A stretch of 32,204 bases of DNA, from contig CAYYIS010000055.1 of assembly GCA_964470965.1 (NCBI GenBank), forward strand, positions 1-32,204. Direction: 5' to 3'. A program made the position numbers and the translations under genes. Within the stretch, counting starts at the first letter, position 1; each line of letters starts with the position of its first letter. This document shows positions 24,693 through 32,204 of the stretch, piece after piece. Origin of the DNA: CAYYIS01 sp964470965. Its GTDB lineage: Bacteria; JAAXHH01; JABIQT01. The notes below the pieces were generated by a model. The model was not told where the DNA came from and ran no database searches. It worked only from the letters and a program-made list of their open reading frames with translations.

Positions 24693-25028
24693 ATGGAGGT
24701 TGTGGCAACATCGGATACAGATGTAACAATTATCGCTATCTCGGGACGCCTCTGGGGTGAACCCGAAGGAGAAAACCTTACGGAGTTACTGACCGATCTC
24801 AAGCAAAAAGGAATTCGGAAAATTGTTATCGACATGGAGGGAGTCGCACTGATAAACAGCTCCGGACTGGGCAGTCTTATCGCAGGTATGAAAGGATTTC
24901 GGGAGGTGGGCGGCGATACAAAACTGGCAAACCTGAACGAGAGTATTCAAACGATTCTCAAGATTACACGGCTCAACCAGATATTTCATTCCTATGATAG
25001 CCGCGAGGATGCTGTTGCCAGCTTTTAG
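24693..25028 (+). CDS. STAS-domain anti-sigma-factor antagonist
   Basis: A 111-residue single STAS domain of the SpoIIAA/RsbV type. The phosphorylation region is LINSSGLGSLI (SSGLG at residues 56-60), the site whose serine is switched by an anti-sigma kinase. ATG 24693 was chosen because GGGGAGAAGG precedes it; an upstream ATG at 24657 lies before the ribosome site. It is 43 nt upstream of the CehA-type hydrolase in the same direction. No partner kinase or sigma factor is in the window. A second STAS gene is at 29488. Confidence 0.9.
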   Translation: MEVVATSDTDVTIIAISGRLWGEPEGENLTELLTDLKQKGIRKIVIDMEGVALINSSGLGSLIAGMKGFREVGGDTKLANLNESIQTILKITRLNQIFHSYDSREDAVASF

Positions 25029-25071
25029 AAGACTGAAACCGATCTGCTCCTAGCCATTCTGAAAGGATACC

Positions 25072-27576
25072 ATGGCCGATTATATACCCCTCGACATCAC
25101 CCCCTACTGCAATGCAGGACATACCATATTCGGCAAGGACCTTGATCCGCCTGTGGGTGAGCAGACATTCTATGGGCTACCCTTTAGAATCGGTTCAGGC
25201 GCGGCGGAAGAAAAATGCTATTTAGGGTTCGGCTCTAACGACGGCCTCATGTCGAAACCGGTAACGCTTCCATTAAATGAATCCGTGCACACCATCACTA
25301 TTGCCCACACGCTTCTCGAAACCGAAATATTCCATGGCGGTCCCGTAGGCCAAACGATAGCCGATTATGTGTTCCGTTATGGGAGTGGTGAAGAGGTCTC
25401 AATTCCTATCCGTGAGCGATTTGAAATTAGTGCTCTTCCCTTACAATGGGGTCAATATCCTTTCCTGAGCGTCCCGGACCAGAAATCCAGCCTTATAGAC
25501 AGATATTATGGCCCATGGGAACAGGCTGGACGACGGGAAACGGAAGCCGATCAGGGATGGCCGCAGGCTTATTTCCTCTGGTCCTGGCGCAATCCGAAGC
25601 CAGATTGCACAATTCAGGAGATCGAAATTCGCCCCGGCGGCCAGTCCTTCATAATAGCCGCAATTACAATCGGTTCCCTGGATGAAGAACCCCTCTTCAG
25701 GACAGCTGCCAGGTCCGTTAAAATCGATCTGAAGAATCCCGAGGACGCAAACCAGAAATTCAACCTCCAGGTGGAAGTGGACCGGGGGGTTGCTACCTAT
25801 CCCTACCCTCTCCCTGAACAATCCCCTGATGAATTTCTCAACGATCCCTATAAAGGTTGGGGTGAAAAACAGAATGAAACCAACAACCCCTCCTATGTCG
25901 AAATAGCAGGGACTCCTTCTGCCACGGTTACGATAAAACAAGAGGGAGAAGAAGTCGGTAAGGCGAACTGGGGAGAGATCGAAGAAAAGCAGGTTGTAGA
26001 AACGGATCGATTGCGGATAGAAGTGGTCGATGGTGGCCGTAACTGGGTGCACACAACCGTGGTCGATGAAGATACCGGTGATCCCATTCCCTGCCGTGTA
26101 CATTTCCGTTCGGAGAAAGGGATTCCCTATGCGCCACACGGTCATCATGCACATGTCAATTCAAATATGGGTACGTGGCATATGGACATCGGCGGCGATG
26201 TCAGGCTGGGGCAGATATCATATGCCTACATTGACGGGAAATGCCAGGGCTGGTTACCCCGTGGTGATTTGATTGTTGATGTGGCGAGGGGATTCGAATA
26301 TGAACCTCTTAGAACGCGCGTGCATATTGCGCCGGGCCAGCGTGAATTACAGTTGAAATTAAAGCGGTGGACCGATCTTACGAAAGAACGGTATTTCAGT
26401 GGGGACACCCATGTCCATTTCCTCTCAACCCAGGGAGCGCACACTGAAGCCCAGGGCGAGGGGCTTCACGTAGTTAATCTGCTGCTCTCTCAATGGGGCA
26501 GCCTGTTCACCAATACGGAAGAATTCACCGGTAATGCAAGTATCTCGGGAGATGGTGACAGCATTGTATACGCCACACAGGAAAATCGGCAACACATGCT
26601 TGGGCACCTCACATTACTTGGTTTAAAGGAACCTGTTATGCCCTGGTGTTCGGGAGGGCCTGGCGAAGCAGAACTGGGGGGAAATCTGGAGACGACACTT
26701 TCTCACTGGGCCGATGCGTGTCACGCACAGGGAGGAACTGTTGTAATTCCACATATCCCGACTCCAAACTGTGAACCTGCGACTTTAATAGCCACTGGGC
26801 GGGCGGATGCAGTCGAGATGCTGGTGCACAACGAATACAACCATCTCGAGTATTATAAATACCTCAACTGCGGTTACAAGTTACCGCTCGCCGGCGGTAC
26901 CGACAAGATGTCCAGCGATGTACCTGTAGGTATTTACAGAACCTATGCTTATGTACCCGATGTTGAGGAATTTACATATGACGCGTGGTGTAAAGCGCTT
27001 AGGAGCGGGAACACATTTCATAGTGCCGGTCCGATCCTGAAATTCAGCGTAAACGGTGAGCCTTTAGGTAACACGGTTCAGTTGACAGGTAACGGTGGGA
27101 CGGTTGAATTCATTGCTTCTGCGGAATCCATTCTGCCGATTCATTCTCTCGAGATTGTACAGCAGGGCCAAGTGGTGGCGTCTACCGAAGATCCCAACGG
27201 TACCCGCAAACTCGAATTGCGCGGTTCCTTAACAATTGAAGGCAACTCGTGGCTGGCAGCGCGGTGCGCAGGACCGAATTACACCAGCCTACCGCACTAC
27301 GATGGCTGGAGACGGGGTATTATGGCCCATACGTCACCGATCTATATAGCGTGTGGGGGGGAATATCACTTGTTTAATTTAGAAAATGCGCAGTATATGT
27401 TAAGCCTAGTAGACGGCGGGTTGTCATACATCCGTCAGAGAAGCCCCCAGCTGAAACCAGGTACAGTCACGCACCATCATGGTGAAGATGATCACCAGAA
27501 ATTCCTGGAACGCCCGTTTTTAGAGGCTAGGGCCGCCATACACAAGCGTATGCATGATCTGGGAATACCGCATTAG
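25072..27576 (+). CDS. CehA/McbA-type metallohydrolase
   Basis: An 834-residue protein. The N-terminal about 430 residues are beta-rich, including a VDEDTGDPIPCRVHFRSE segment like an Ig/carboxypeptidase-regulatory fold. The PHP/CehA-like metal domain starts at YFSGDTHVHF (residues 441-450; His447, His449) and includes VVIPHIP and LAGGTDKMSSDVP (near 606). McbA and CehA hydrolyse the carbamate carbaryl, but family members vary, so the natural substrate is unknown. No signal peptide is visible, so it is probably cytoplasmic. AAAGGAT precedes ATG 25072. It is paired with the STAS gene. Confidence 0.8.
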   Translation: MADYIPLDITPYCNAGHTIFGKDLDPPVGEQTFYGLPFRIGSGAAEEKCYLGFGSNDGLMSKPVTLPLNESVHTITIAHTLLETEIFHGGPVGQTIADYVFRYGSGEEVSIPIRERFEISALPLQWGQYPFLSVPDQKSSLIDRYYGPWEQAGRRETEADQGWPQAYFLWSWRNPKPDCTIQEIEIRPGGQSFIIAAITIGSLDEEPLFRTAARSVKIDLKNPEDANQKFNLQVEVDRGVATYPYPLPEQSPDEFLNDPYKGWGEKQNETNNPSYVEIAGTPSATVTIKQEGEEVGKANWGEIEEKQVVETDRLRIEVVDGGRNWVHTTVVDEDTGDPIPCRVHFRSEKGIPYAPHGHHAHVNSNMGTWHMDIGGDVRLGQISYAYIDGKCQGWLPRGDLIVDVARGFEYEPLRTRVHIAPGQRELQLKLKRWTDLTKERYFSGDTHVHFLSTQGAHTEAQGEGLHVVNLLLSQWGSLFTNTEEFTGNASISGDGDSIVYATQENRQHMLGHLTLLGLKEPVMPWCSGGPGEAELGGNLETTLSHWADACHAQGGTVVIPHIPTPNCEPATLIATGRADAVEMLVHNEYNHLEYYKYLNCGYKLPLAGGTDKMSSDVPVGIYRTYAYVPDVEEFTYDAWCKALRSGNTFHSAGPILKFSVNGEPLGNTVQLTGNGGTVEFIASAESILPIHSLEIVQQGQVVASTEDPNGTRKLELRGSLTIEGNSWLAARCAGPNYTSLPHYDGWRRGIMAHTSPIYIACGGEYHLFNLENAQYMLSLVDGGLSYIRQRSPQLKPGTVTHHHGEDDHQKFLERPFLEARAAIHKRMHDLGIPH

Positions 27577-27635
27577 GCAGGATGGTGCCACTATAGGGTT
27601 GTTAATATAACGAGGTGTTAGTTTTTAATGCCGCG

Positions 27636-29465
27636 TTACAGCGCTTCCTTCTCGTGTACGATCTTTCCCCCGACCATGGTAAGAAGAACTTCCACGTCTT
27701 TCAGCCTGTCCGGATCCAGCGTAAGCAGGTTCTCCGATAACACGGTTAAGTCTGCAAGTTTTCCGACTTCTATAGAGCCCTTGATATTTTCTTCGAATGC
27801 CGCATAGGCAGTATTGTAGGTATAGGCTCTGATCGCCTGCTGGATTGTGATCCGCTCTTCAGGGAACCAGCCTTCAGCAGGTTTAAGTTCCATATTTTTT
27901 CTCGTGACAGCGGCATAGAGACCAAGCAAGGGGTTCAGGTAGTACCGTGAAGCATTAGTTCCAGGTGAATCCGTTCCGAAACTCACGACTACACCGGCAT
28001 CCCACATGGATTTGAACGCATACGCGCCTTTGGATCGGTCGTGTCCAATCCGCTCTTCCATCCACCGCATATCATCGGTGCAGTGATACGGTTGCACTTC
28101 AGCGACGATTCCCAATTTGCCGGCTCTGGCGATATCTTCTTTGGACATAACTTGAGCATGGACCAAACGGAATCTTCGATCCTTGATGCCATTCTTCTCG
28201 ATAATCCTCTCCAGCATATCAAGCAGGTAACCATTAGCTTCATCACCGATGGCATGAACCGTGAGCTGAATGCCTGCCCTGTCCGCCTCCATAGCTAATC
28301 GCTCGAGACGGCTCTGCATATTTTCGGGATTGTCCGGACTGCGCTCGAACGGAAACATGATGTCCCGCCATATACCACGGCTATTGGGGTTATGTGTATA
28401 GGGCTCGTAAAACCTGGCGGAACTATTACCCATAATCCCATCAATCCATGCTTTCACGGAACCTAACCGAATCCATTCATCCCCGAAACCGACCCTTATA
28501 CCGATTCGAGACATATCGTCCCAATTTTCCAGGGACGGACGAAATCTTACACGGGCGGTCATCTGGCCTTTGGCCCTCAGTTCCTTGTAAATGTCCAGCT
28601 GTTCCGGTCCGGAAGTGACGTCTGAATAACTGGTCACACCGACGCGCCTCATCTGGTCCCATGTTCGTAGCGTTTCCTTGATTCGCTGCGCCCGTGTAGG
28701 CGGTGGGATAAGTGATCTGAAATAGTTTCTCACGTTATCTCGGACAAGGACAGTGGATTCAACTGCCCCTCGCACGGGGTTTCTCAACACACCCGTGGGT
28801 TCACCTGAATCACCGCGTACGACTTCAATTCCTTCGGGATCGGGCATTCCTTTTTTTATACCTGCGCTCTCAAGCGCTTTGGAGTTGGCCATGTAAACCT
28901 TACGATCAAATCGTCGGACCAGCACCGGTCGGTCCTGGGTGAACGCGTCGATCATATCTTTTGTCGGCGTGAACAAGTTTCCATATGGGTCATCGGGATC
29001 GACAACCCGGCCTGCTTGTGCTACATCACCGGCGCTCCATGTTTCATAGGCTGACCAGTCGCCGCCTGTTATCCAGGTACCCCGGGTAAACCTTGAATCC
29101 ACCTCTTTAATACGGGCTACAAATGCGGTTTCGGTCGAAACGTCAAGCAGGTTCAGGCCATATAGCAATGCACCTGTACCTCGAAAATGTACGTGATTGT
29201 CATTGAAACCAGGGACCATGAACTTACCGTTCAGATCTATCACCCTCGTATCATCGCCTATGAAGCTGCCGACCCCGCTATCGTTCCCTGCGTAGATGAT
29301 TTTGTCCTGGAGGGACGCAACCGCCTCTACCTGTGGATTGGCCTCGTCAACCGTCCAAATGGCGCCGTTAAAAAACACGAGATCAGCTTCTTGCCCGTAG
29401 GCAGTCCCCGCACCTATCAGAATGGCGATGGTTATGAATACCGCGAAAAATGGCGGTGTTCTCAT
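27636..29465 (-). CDS. Secreted YtcJ-type amidohydrolase
   Basis: A 609-residue amidohydrolase of the YtcJ/NfdA group. Residues 1-24 form a signal peptide (FFAVFITIAILIGAGTAYG, cleaved before QEADL), so it acts in the periplasm or outside. Metal-binding His91 and His93 are in FNDNHVHFRG; RLVHAQVM, HAIGDEANGY and FGTDSPGTN are further family motifs. The C-terminal KGSIEVGKLADLTVLSENLL is typical. GCAGGAGGTACC precedes ATG 29465; an upstream ATG at 29498 would overlap the STAS gene. It follows the STAS gene by 22 nt. Substrate unknown; an amide, formamide or cyclic imide is typical. Confidence 0.88.
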   Translation of the reverse strand: MRTPPFFAVFITIAILIGAGTAYGQEADLVFFNGAIWTVDEANPQVEAVASLQDKIIYAGNDSGVGSFIGDDTRVIDLNGKFMVPGFNDNHVHFRGTGALLYGLNLLDVSTETAFVARIKEVDSRFTRGTWITGGDWSAYETWSAGDVAQAGRVVDPDDPYGNLFTPTKDMIDAFTQDRPVLVRRFDRKVYMANSKALESAGIKKGMPDPEGIEVVRGDSGEPTGVLRNPVRGAVESTVLVRDNVRNYFRSLIPPPTRAQRIKETLRTWDQMRRVGVTSYSDVTSGPEQLDIYKELRAKGQMTARVRFRPSLENWDDMSRIGIRVGFGDEWIRLGSVKAWIDGIMGNSSARFYEPYTHNPNSRGIWRDIMFPFERSPDNPENMQSRLERLAMEADRAGIQLTVHAIGDEANGYLLDMLERIIEKNGIKDRRFRLVHAQVMSKEDIARAGKLGIVAEVQPYHCTDDMRWMEERIGHDRSKGAYAFKSMWDAGVVVSFGTDSPGTNASRYYLNPLLGLYAAVTRKNMELKPAEGWFPEERITIQQAIRAYTYNTAYAAFEENIKGSIEVGKLADLTVLSENLLTLDPDRLKDVEVLLTMVGGKIVHEKEAL

Positions 29466-29487
29466 GGTACCTCCTGCCAAATCGGAA

Positions 29488-29829
29488 CTAACTGGCATAG
29501 CTTTCTACAGCCTCATCGACAGAATCGTAAATACCAAAAACCGTGGTAAGCTTTGTCATCTGCAACAGGCTGTCGACGCTACGTGTAACGCGCGCCAGTT
29601 TCAATTCTCCGCCGTTTTTCTGCATCCTCGTGTATCCGCGAATCAAAAGTCCGAGACCGGAACTATCTATCCAGTGAATTTTAGACAGATCAAAGATTAA
29701 CTTCGTAAGGCCGGAGTCTATCATTTCATTCAGGCTATCACTCAACAATAAGGTGTCTTCCCCTTCTGTCAAGCGGCCGCTTAATTCGAGAATGACCACA
29801 TCATCACGTTTAATTTTGCGTACTTTCAC
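29488..29829 (-). CDS. STAS-domain anti-sigma-factor antagonist
   Basis: A 113-residue STAS protein with IHWIDSSGLGLLIRGY (SSGLG at 56-60). GTG 29829 was chosen because GGGAGG lies 9 nt upstream; the ATG at 29838 directly abuts that motif and is too close. It precedes the YtcJ-type hydrolase by 22 nt, so the two are probably an operon. It resembles the STAS gene at 24693 in size and position next to a metal-dependent hydrolase, but differs clearly in sequence. Confidence 0.88.
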   Translation of the reverse strand: MKVRKIKRDDVVILELSGRLTEGEDTLLLSDSLNEMIDSGLTKLIFDLSKIHWIDSSGLGLLIRGYTRMQKNGGELKLARVTRSVDSLLQMTKLTTVFGIYDSVDEAVESYAS

Positions 29830-30006
29830 GTTGCACATCCTCCCGGGACGCTAAGTGTCGTGGTAGGTAATTGACAATTCAATTGTATAAAGTTATTTTG
29901 CCCAGACTTGTTCGTTCAATTCTGATATACGTTGTTGTGAATACGCAAGTGGATTGCGTAAATCAGGGGAAGGTCCTTTTAAGCTGAAATGGGATTCGAA
30001 CATTAG

Positions 30007-30035
30007 AGTGTACTGTCATATGGCGTCAGTGTCAA
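30007..30035 (-). promoter_or_regulatory. Promoter of the STAS-amidohydrolase operon
   Basis: On the minus strand, TTGACA (30030-30035) and TACACT (30007-30012) are 17 bp apart. The leader to the STAS start is about 170 nt and contains a 7-bp inverted repeat (TACGCAA at 29942-29948, TTGCGTA at 29954-29960) and ACAATT-C-AATTGT near 29874, possible operators. Confidence 0.6.
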
Positions 30036-30098
30036 GCTAGAAGATAATTTTATTCAAGAAATCGGGTTTTAACATGGTTTTCCTATACGGGAGGTTTC

Positions 30099-30824
30099 AT
30101 GCCAAATATCATGAAAGATGAAGACAGGGATCTGTTTGAGAAATTAAGTAAAATTAGTATAGACACCATCTCAGGTATACTGATGGGTATGGGATATCCG
30201 GATACGTATATTGAAGAAATTATGCCAATCACGAACGGTACAAATATGGTGGGACGTGCGCGGACGCTGCGTTATCTGCCGGTGCGGCAGGATCTTTCCG
30301 ACGAAATGAAGGACCGATATCAGTTCAGTCTGCTCCATCATGCAATCGAAGATACGCAACCCGGCGATGTACTGATGGTAGACGCGGGAGGTTGTACCGG
30401 TTCGGGATTTATCGGAGATGTAATGCTCTCCCGTATGATCGTTCTCGGCGGTGCGGGAATCGTGGTTGACGGTGCAATTCGTGATTTAACGGTCGTACGT
30501 GACATGGATTGTCCCATTTATACAAGGGGTGTTCATGCCGCGGTGAGTCAGCGACGATTAATCGCAGTGGATTATCAGGTGTGCATTAAATGTGGCGACG
30601 TCACCGTCATGCCGGGTGACATCGTAGCCGGTGATGACGAAGGAACGATTGTTATACCTGCGCAACTTGCTGAAGAAGTGGCGGAACGCGGAACGGAGAT
30701 CGAGCACAGGGAAACATTTTTAAGGAAGGTCATTGAAGAAGGTGAACGACCGTTGCATGAGGTATATCCGCCAAATGAAGCAGTCCTCCAGGCGTATGAA
30801 GCCTACAAGGCAGCGGGTCATTAA
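30099..30824 (+). CDS. RraA-like / HMG-CHA aldolase family protein, second copy
   Basis: A 241-residue RraA-superfamily protein. The signature GGAGIVVDGAIRD (residues 117-129) keeps Asp124, Gly125, Arg128 and Asp129. MPGDIVAGDDEGTIVIPAQLAEEVAERG is typical of the C-terminus. GGGAGG lies just upstream of ATG 30099. It is a monocistronic gene, flanked by the divergent STAS operon and a terminator-like hairpin. It shares family features with the protein at 3939 but is clearly a different subfamily, so a distinct substrate is likely. Confidence 0.88.
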   Translation: MPNIMKDEDRDLFEKLSKISIDTISGILMGMGYPDTYIEEIMPITNGTNMVGRARTLRYLPVRQDLSDEMKDRYQFSLLHHAIEDTQPGDVLMVDAGGCTGSGFIGDVMLSRMIVLGGAGIVVDGAIRDLTVVRDMDCPIYTRGVHAAVSQRRLIAVDYQVCIKCGDVTVMPGDIVAGDDEGTIVIPAQLAEEVAERGTEIEHRETFLRKVIEEGERPLHEVYPPNEAVLQAYEAYKAAGH

Positions 30825-30825
30825 C

Positions 30826-30892
30826 ACAGCGGTCTGGCAGGCTTAAATCCATTAACGACGGTGATAGATGGGGTCACCAGACTGGCCGCTGT
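30826..30892 (+). terminator. Terminator-like hairpin after the second RraA-like gene
   Basis: ACAGCGG-TCTGG (30826-30837) pairs with CCAGA and CCGCTGT (30877-30881, 30886-30892) with a 4-nt bulge. It is followed by only a loose TTTAATTTA. The interval 30893-31058 has no gene; it holds a 10-bp palindrome CAGGCGCCTG near 30985. Confidence 0.5.
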
Positions 30893-31058
30893 TTAATTTA
30901 TGGACTGTTTGTATCAGTTCGGATAGCCGTTGCAGAAGAAAAATAGTCCAGACCGGGAATCATTTGGCGGGAGAGGGTAGGCAGGCGCCTGAAAATTGAC
31001 GGTAACTACCGTTGAAGCAGATACTCACGGTTCAATGATATTACGAACCTGAACAAGA

Positions 31059-32204
31059 CTACTCTTCACCATCTGGATGTAGGTAATTATATATTTTTTG
31101 AGCGGCCGACTTCCCAATTCCCTCCACTTGCGCTAATTCATCGACACTGCTCAATCTTATCTTTTCAACGGAACCCATCGTCCGCAAAAGATTCTGGCGT
31201 CGTTTCGCTCCGATGCCGGGGATGTTATCCAGAACCGATCGAATCATGGATCGGCTGCGTTTATTCCTATGAAACGTCACGGCGAAACGATGGGCCTCAT
31301 CCCGCGCCTGCATCAAAAGTTTTAGTGCCGGGGATGTCTTAGGGATCATAACGGGAGCCGGACGCTCTGGAAAAAACACCTCTTCCAGCCGTTTTGCAAG
31401 ACCAACCACTGGAACATCGACAAGCCCGAGTTCATCCAGAACCCGTTTAGCGCTGGACAACTGCCCTTTTCCGCCATCGATCACCACCAGGTCCGGCAGT
31501 GGTCCGTTTTCATCTATAATACGCCTGTATCTACGCCCCACCACCTCACGCATCATTGCAAAATCATTCGGACCAACTACACCCTTTATATCGTATCTGC
31601 GGTAATCTTTCTTCTTTGGTTTCCCAGATACAAAACACACCATGGAAGCCACCGGCAAAGCCCCCTGGATATTCGAAACATCGAAAGTCTCTATCCGACG
31701 GGGCGGATTTTGGAGCCGAAGGCATTCCTGCAAGGCCTCTACCGAAGGCGGAATGGACCGTCGATCACGCATTTCCGTATTTCTGAGTATACGCGTGTCC
31801 AGTTGAAGTTTTGCGTTCCTCTCTGCTAACCCCAGCAATGAGACCTTATGCCCCCTTTGCGGTGTGGTAAAAACAACCCTTTTACCTTTGGATTCACTGA
31901 GCCATACGTTGAGGGGTTCCATCTCCTCTGAGTACATCGGTATTACAATCTCTTCAGGCATCGATTGTTGGTCGGAAAAGGCCAGATAATACCTGGAAAG
32001 AAAGGCCTCGAGCAATTCAGTCCTGGAATTCTCTTTCGGTGACGAGACAAAAAAGTGGTTCTTGTCTACCATTTTTCCTTCCCGAATGGTAAGAACCGAA
32101 ATACACGCGGTCTCTCCTTCATCCACCACCCCAAAAACGTCCTGTTCTGCACTTCCTTTGCCGTGTACCCGTTGTTTTACGGCATCCCGGCTAATGGTGT
32201 TGAT
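31059..32204 (-). CDS. uvrC: Excinuclease ABC subunit C, C-terminal part
   Basis: The last 381 residues of UvrC, cut at the window edge; the frame stays open to base 32204. UvrC makes both incisions in nucleotide excision repair. The RNase H-like nuclease domain (3'-half of the protein, 5' incision) shows IETFDVSNIQGALPVASMV, RRYDIKGVVGPNDFAMM and the catalytic VVIDGGKGQLSSA. The C-terminal helix-hairpin-helix pair is DNIPGIGAKRRQNLLRTMGS and AQVEGIGKSAAQKIYNYLHP. The N-terminal GIY-YIG domain is outside the window. Confidence 0.95.
   Translation of the reverse strand: MNTISRDAVKQRVHGKGSAEQDVFGVVDEGETACISVLTIREGKMVDKNHFFVSSPKENSRTELLEAFLSRYYLAFSDQQSMPEEIVIPMYSEEMEPLNVWLSESKGKRVVFTTPQRGHKVSLLGLAERNAKLQLDTRILRNTEMRDRRSIPPSVEALQECLRLQNPPRRIETFDVSNIQGALPVASMVCFVSGKPKKKDYRRYDIKGVVGPNDFAMMREVVGRRYRRIIDENGPLPDLVVIDGGKGQLSSAKRVLDELGLVDVPVVGLAKRLEEVFFPERPAPVMIPKTSPALKLLMQARDEAHRFAVTFHRNKRSRSMIRSVLDNIPGIGAKRRQNLLRTMGSVEKIRLSSVDELAQVEGIGKSAAQKIYNYLHPDGEE

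Noticed and set aside
25441..26154. Long minus-strand frame opposite the CehA-type hydrolase
   Set aside because: It mirrors the codon pattern of the real gene, has no ribosome site and no recognisable domain.
29975..29996. tRNA T-arm-like sequence (TTCGAATCCC on the minus strand)
   Set aside because: The matching 5' GGG of the T stem is absent and no acceptor, D or anticodon arm can be built around it.

Overview
This window looks like part of a bacterial chromosome from an uncultivated, Gram-negative-type lineage. It encodes an OmpA-like peptidoglycan-binding protein, a probable lipoprotein, TatA and a Wzx-like flippase. Two runs of N (15760-15769 and 21490-21532) mark scaffold joins, as in a metagenome or single-cell assembly. 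The mix of a DUF6785-like membrane protein, a CehA/McbA-type metallohydrolase, a YtcJ-type amidohydrolase and two RraA-like proteins recalls Latescibacterota/Poribacteria-type genomes; that placement is inference. No phage, IS element, CRISPR array, rRNA or tRNA was seen.

Layout. (1) 1-891: an intergenic region with a strong hairpin and four TGTACA palindromes, then a promoter, a MoaD/ThiS-like sulfur-carrier protein and an unknown 99-residue protein. (2) 932-5518: OmpA-domain protein, small zinc-ribbon protein on the minus strand, probable lipoprotein with a GVGPGQN motif, an RraA-like protein and glutamate formimidoyltransferase. (3) 5546-8284: a compact sulfur/amino-acid operon with promoter, palindromic operator, CymR-like Rrf2 repressor, cysteine synthase, CysO-like sulfur carrier ending GGK, homoserine kinase and terminator. 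(4) 8306-14264: CoA-transferase, flippase and NCS2/AzgA-like permease, convergent with the DUF6785-like membrane protein. (5) 14378-20618, minus strand: ilvB-ilvN-ilvC-leuA-leuB for branched-chain amino acids, with a terminator-like hairpin between ilvB and ilvN. leuC, leuD and ilvD are not in the window. (6) 20687-22733: TPR membrane protein and a class V aminotransferase separated by an assembly gap. (7) 22844-24051, minus strand: tatA and an MBL-fold hydrolase. (8) 24086-24692: an accessory pocket with a SelW/Rdx-type selenoprotein containing an in-frame TGA, and a probable minus-strand small RNA with its own promoter and terminator. (9) 24693-29829: two STAS-domain genes, each next to a large metal-dependent hydrolase. 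(10) 30099-32204: a second RraA-like gene and the C-terminal part of uvrC, cut by the window edge.

The most notable observations are the unannotated selenoprotein at 24167-24394, which implies that the organism decodes UGA as selenocysteine; the adjacent small-RNA candidate; the CysO-like carrier whose di-glycine is capped by lysine inside a CymR-like regulated operon; and a CACTTGAC -35 context that recurs at several promoters.
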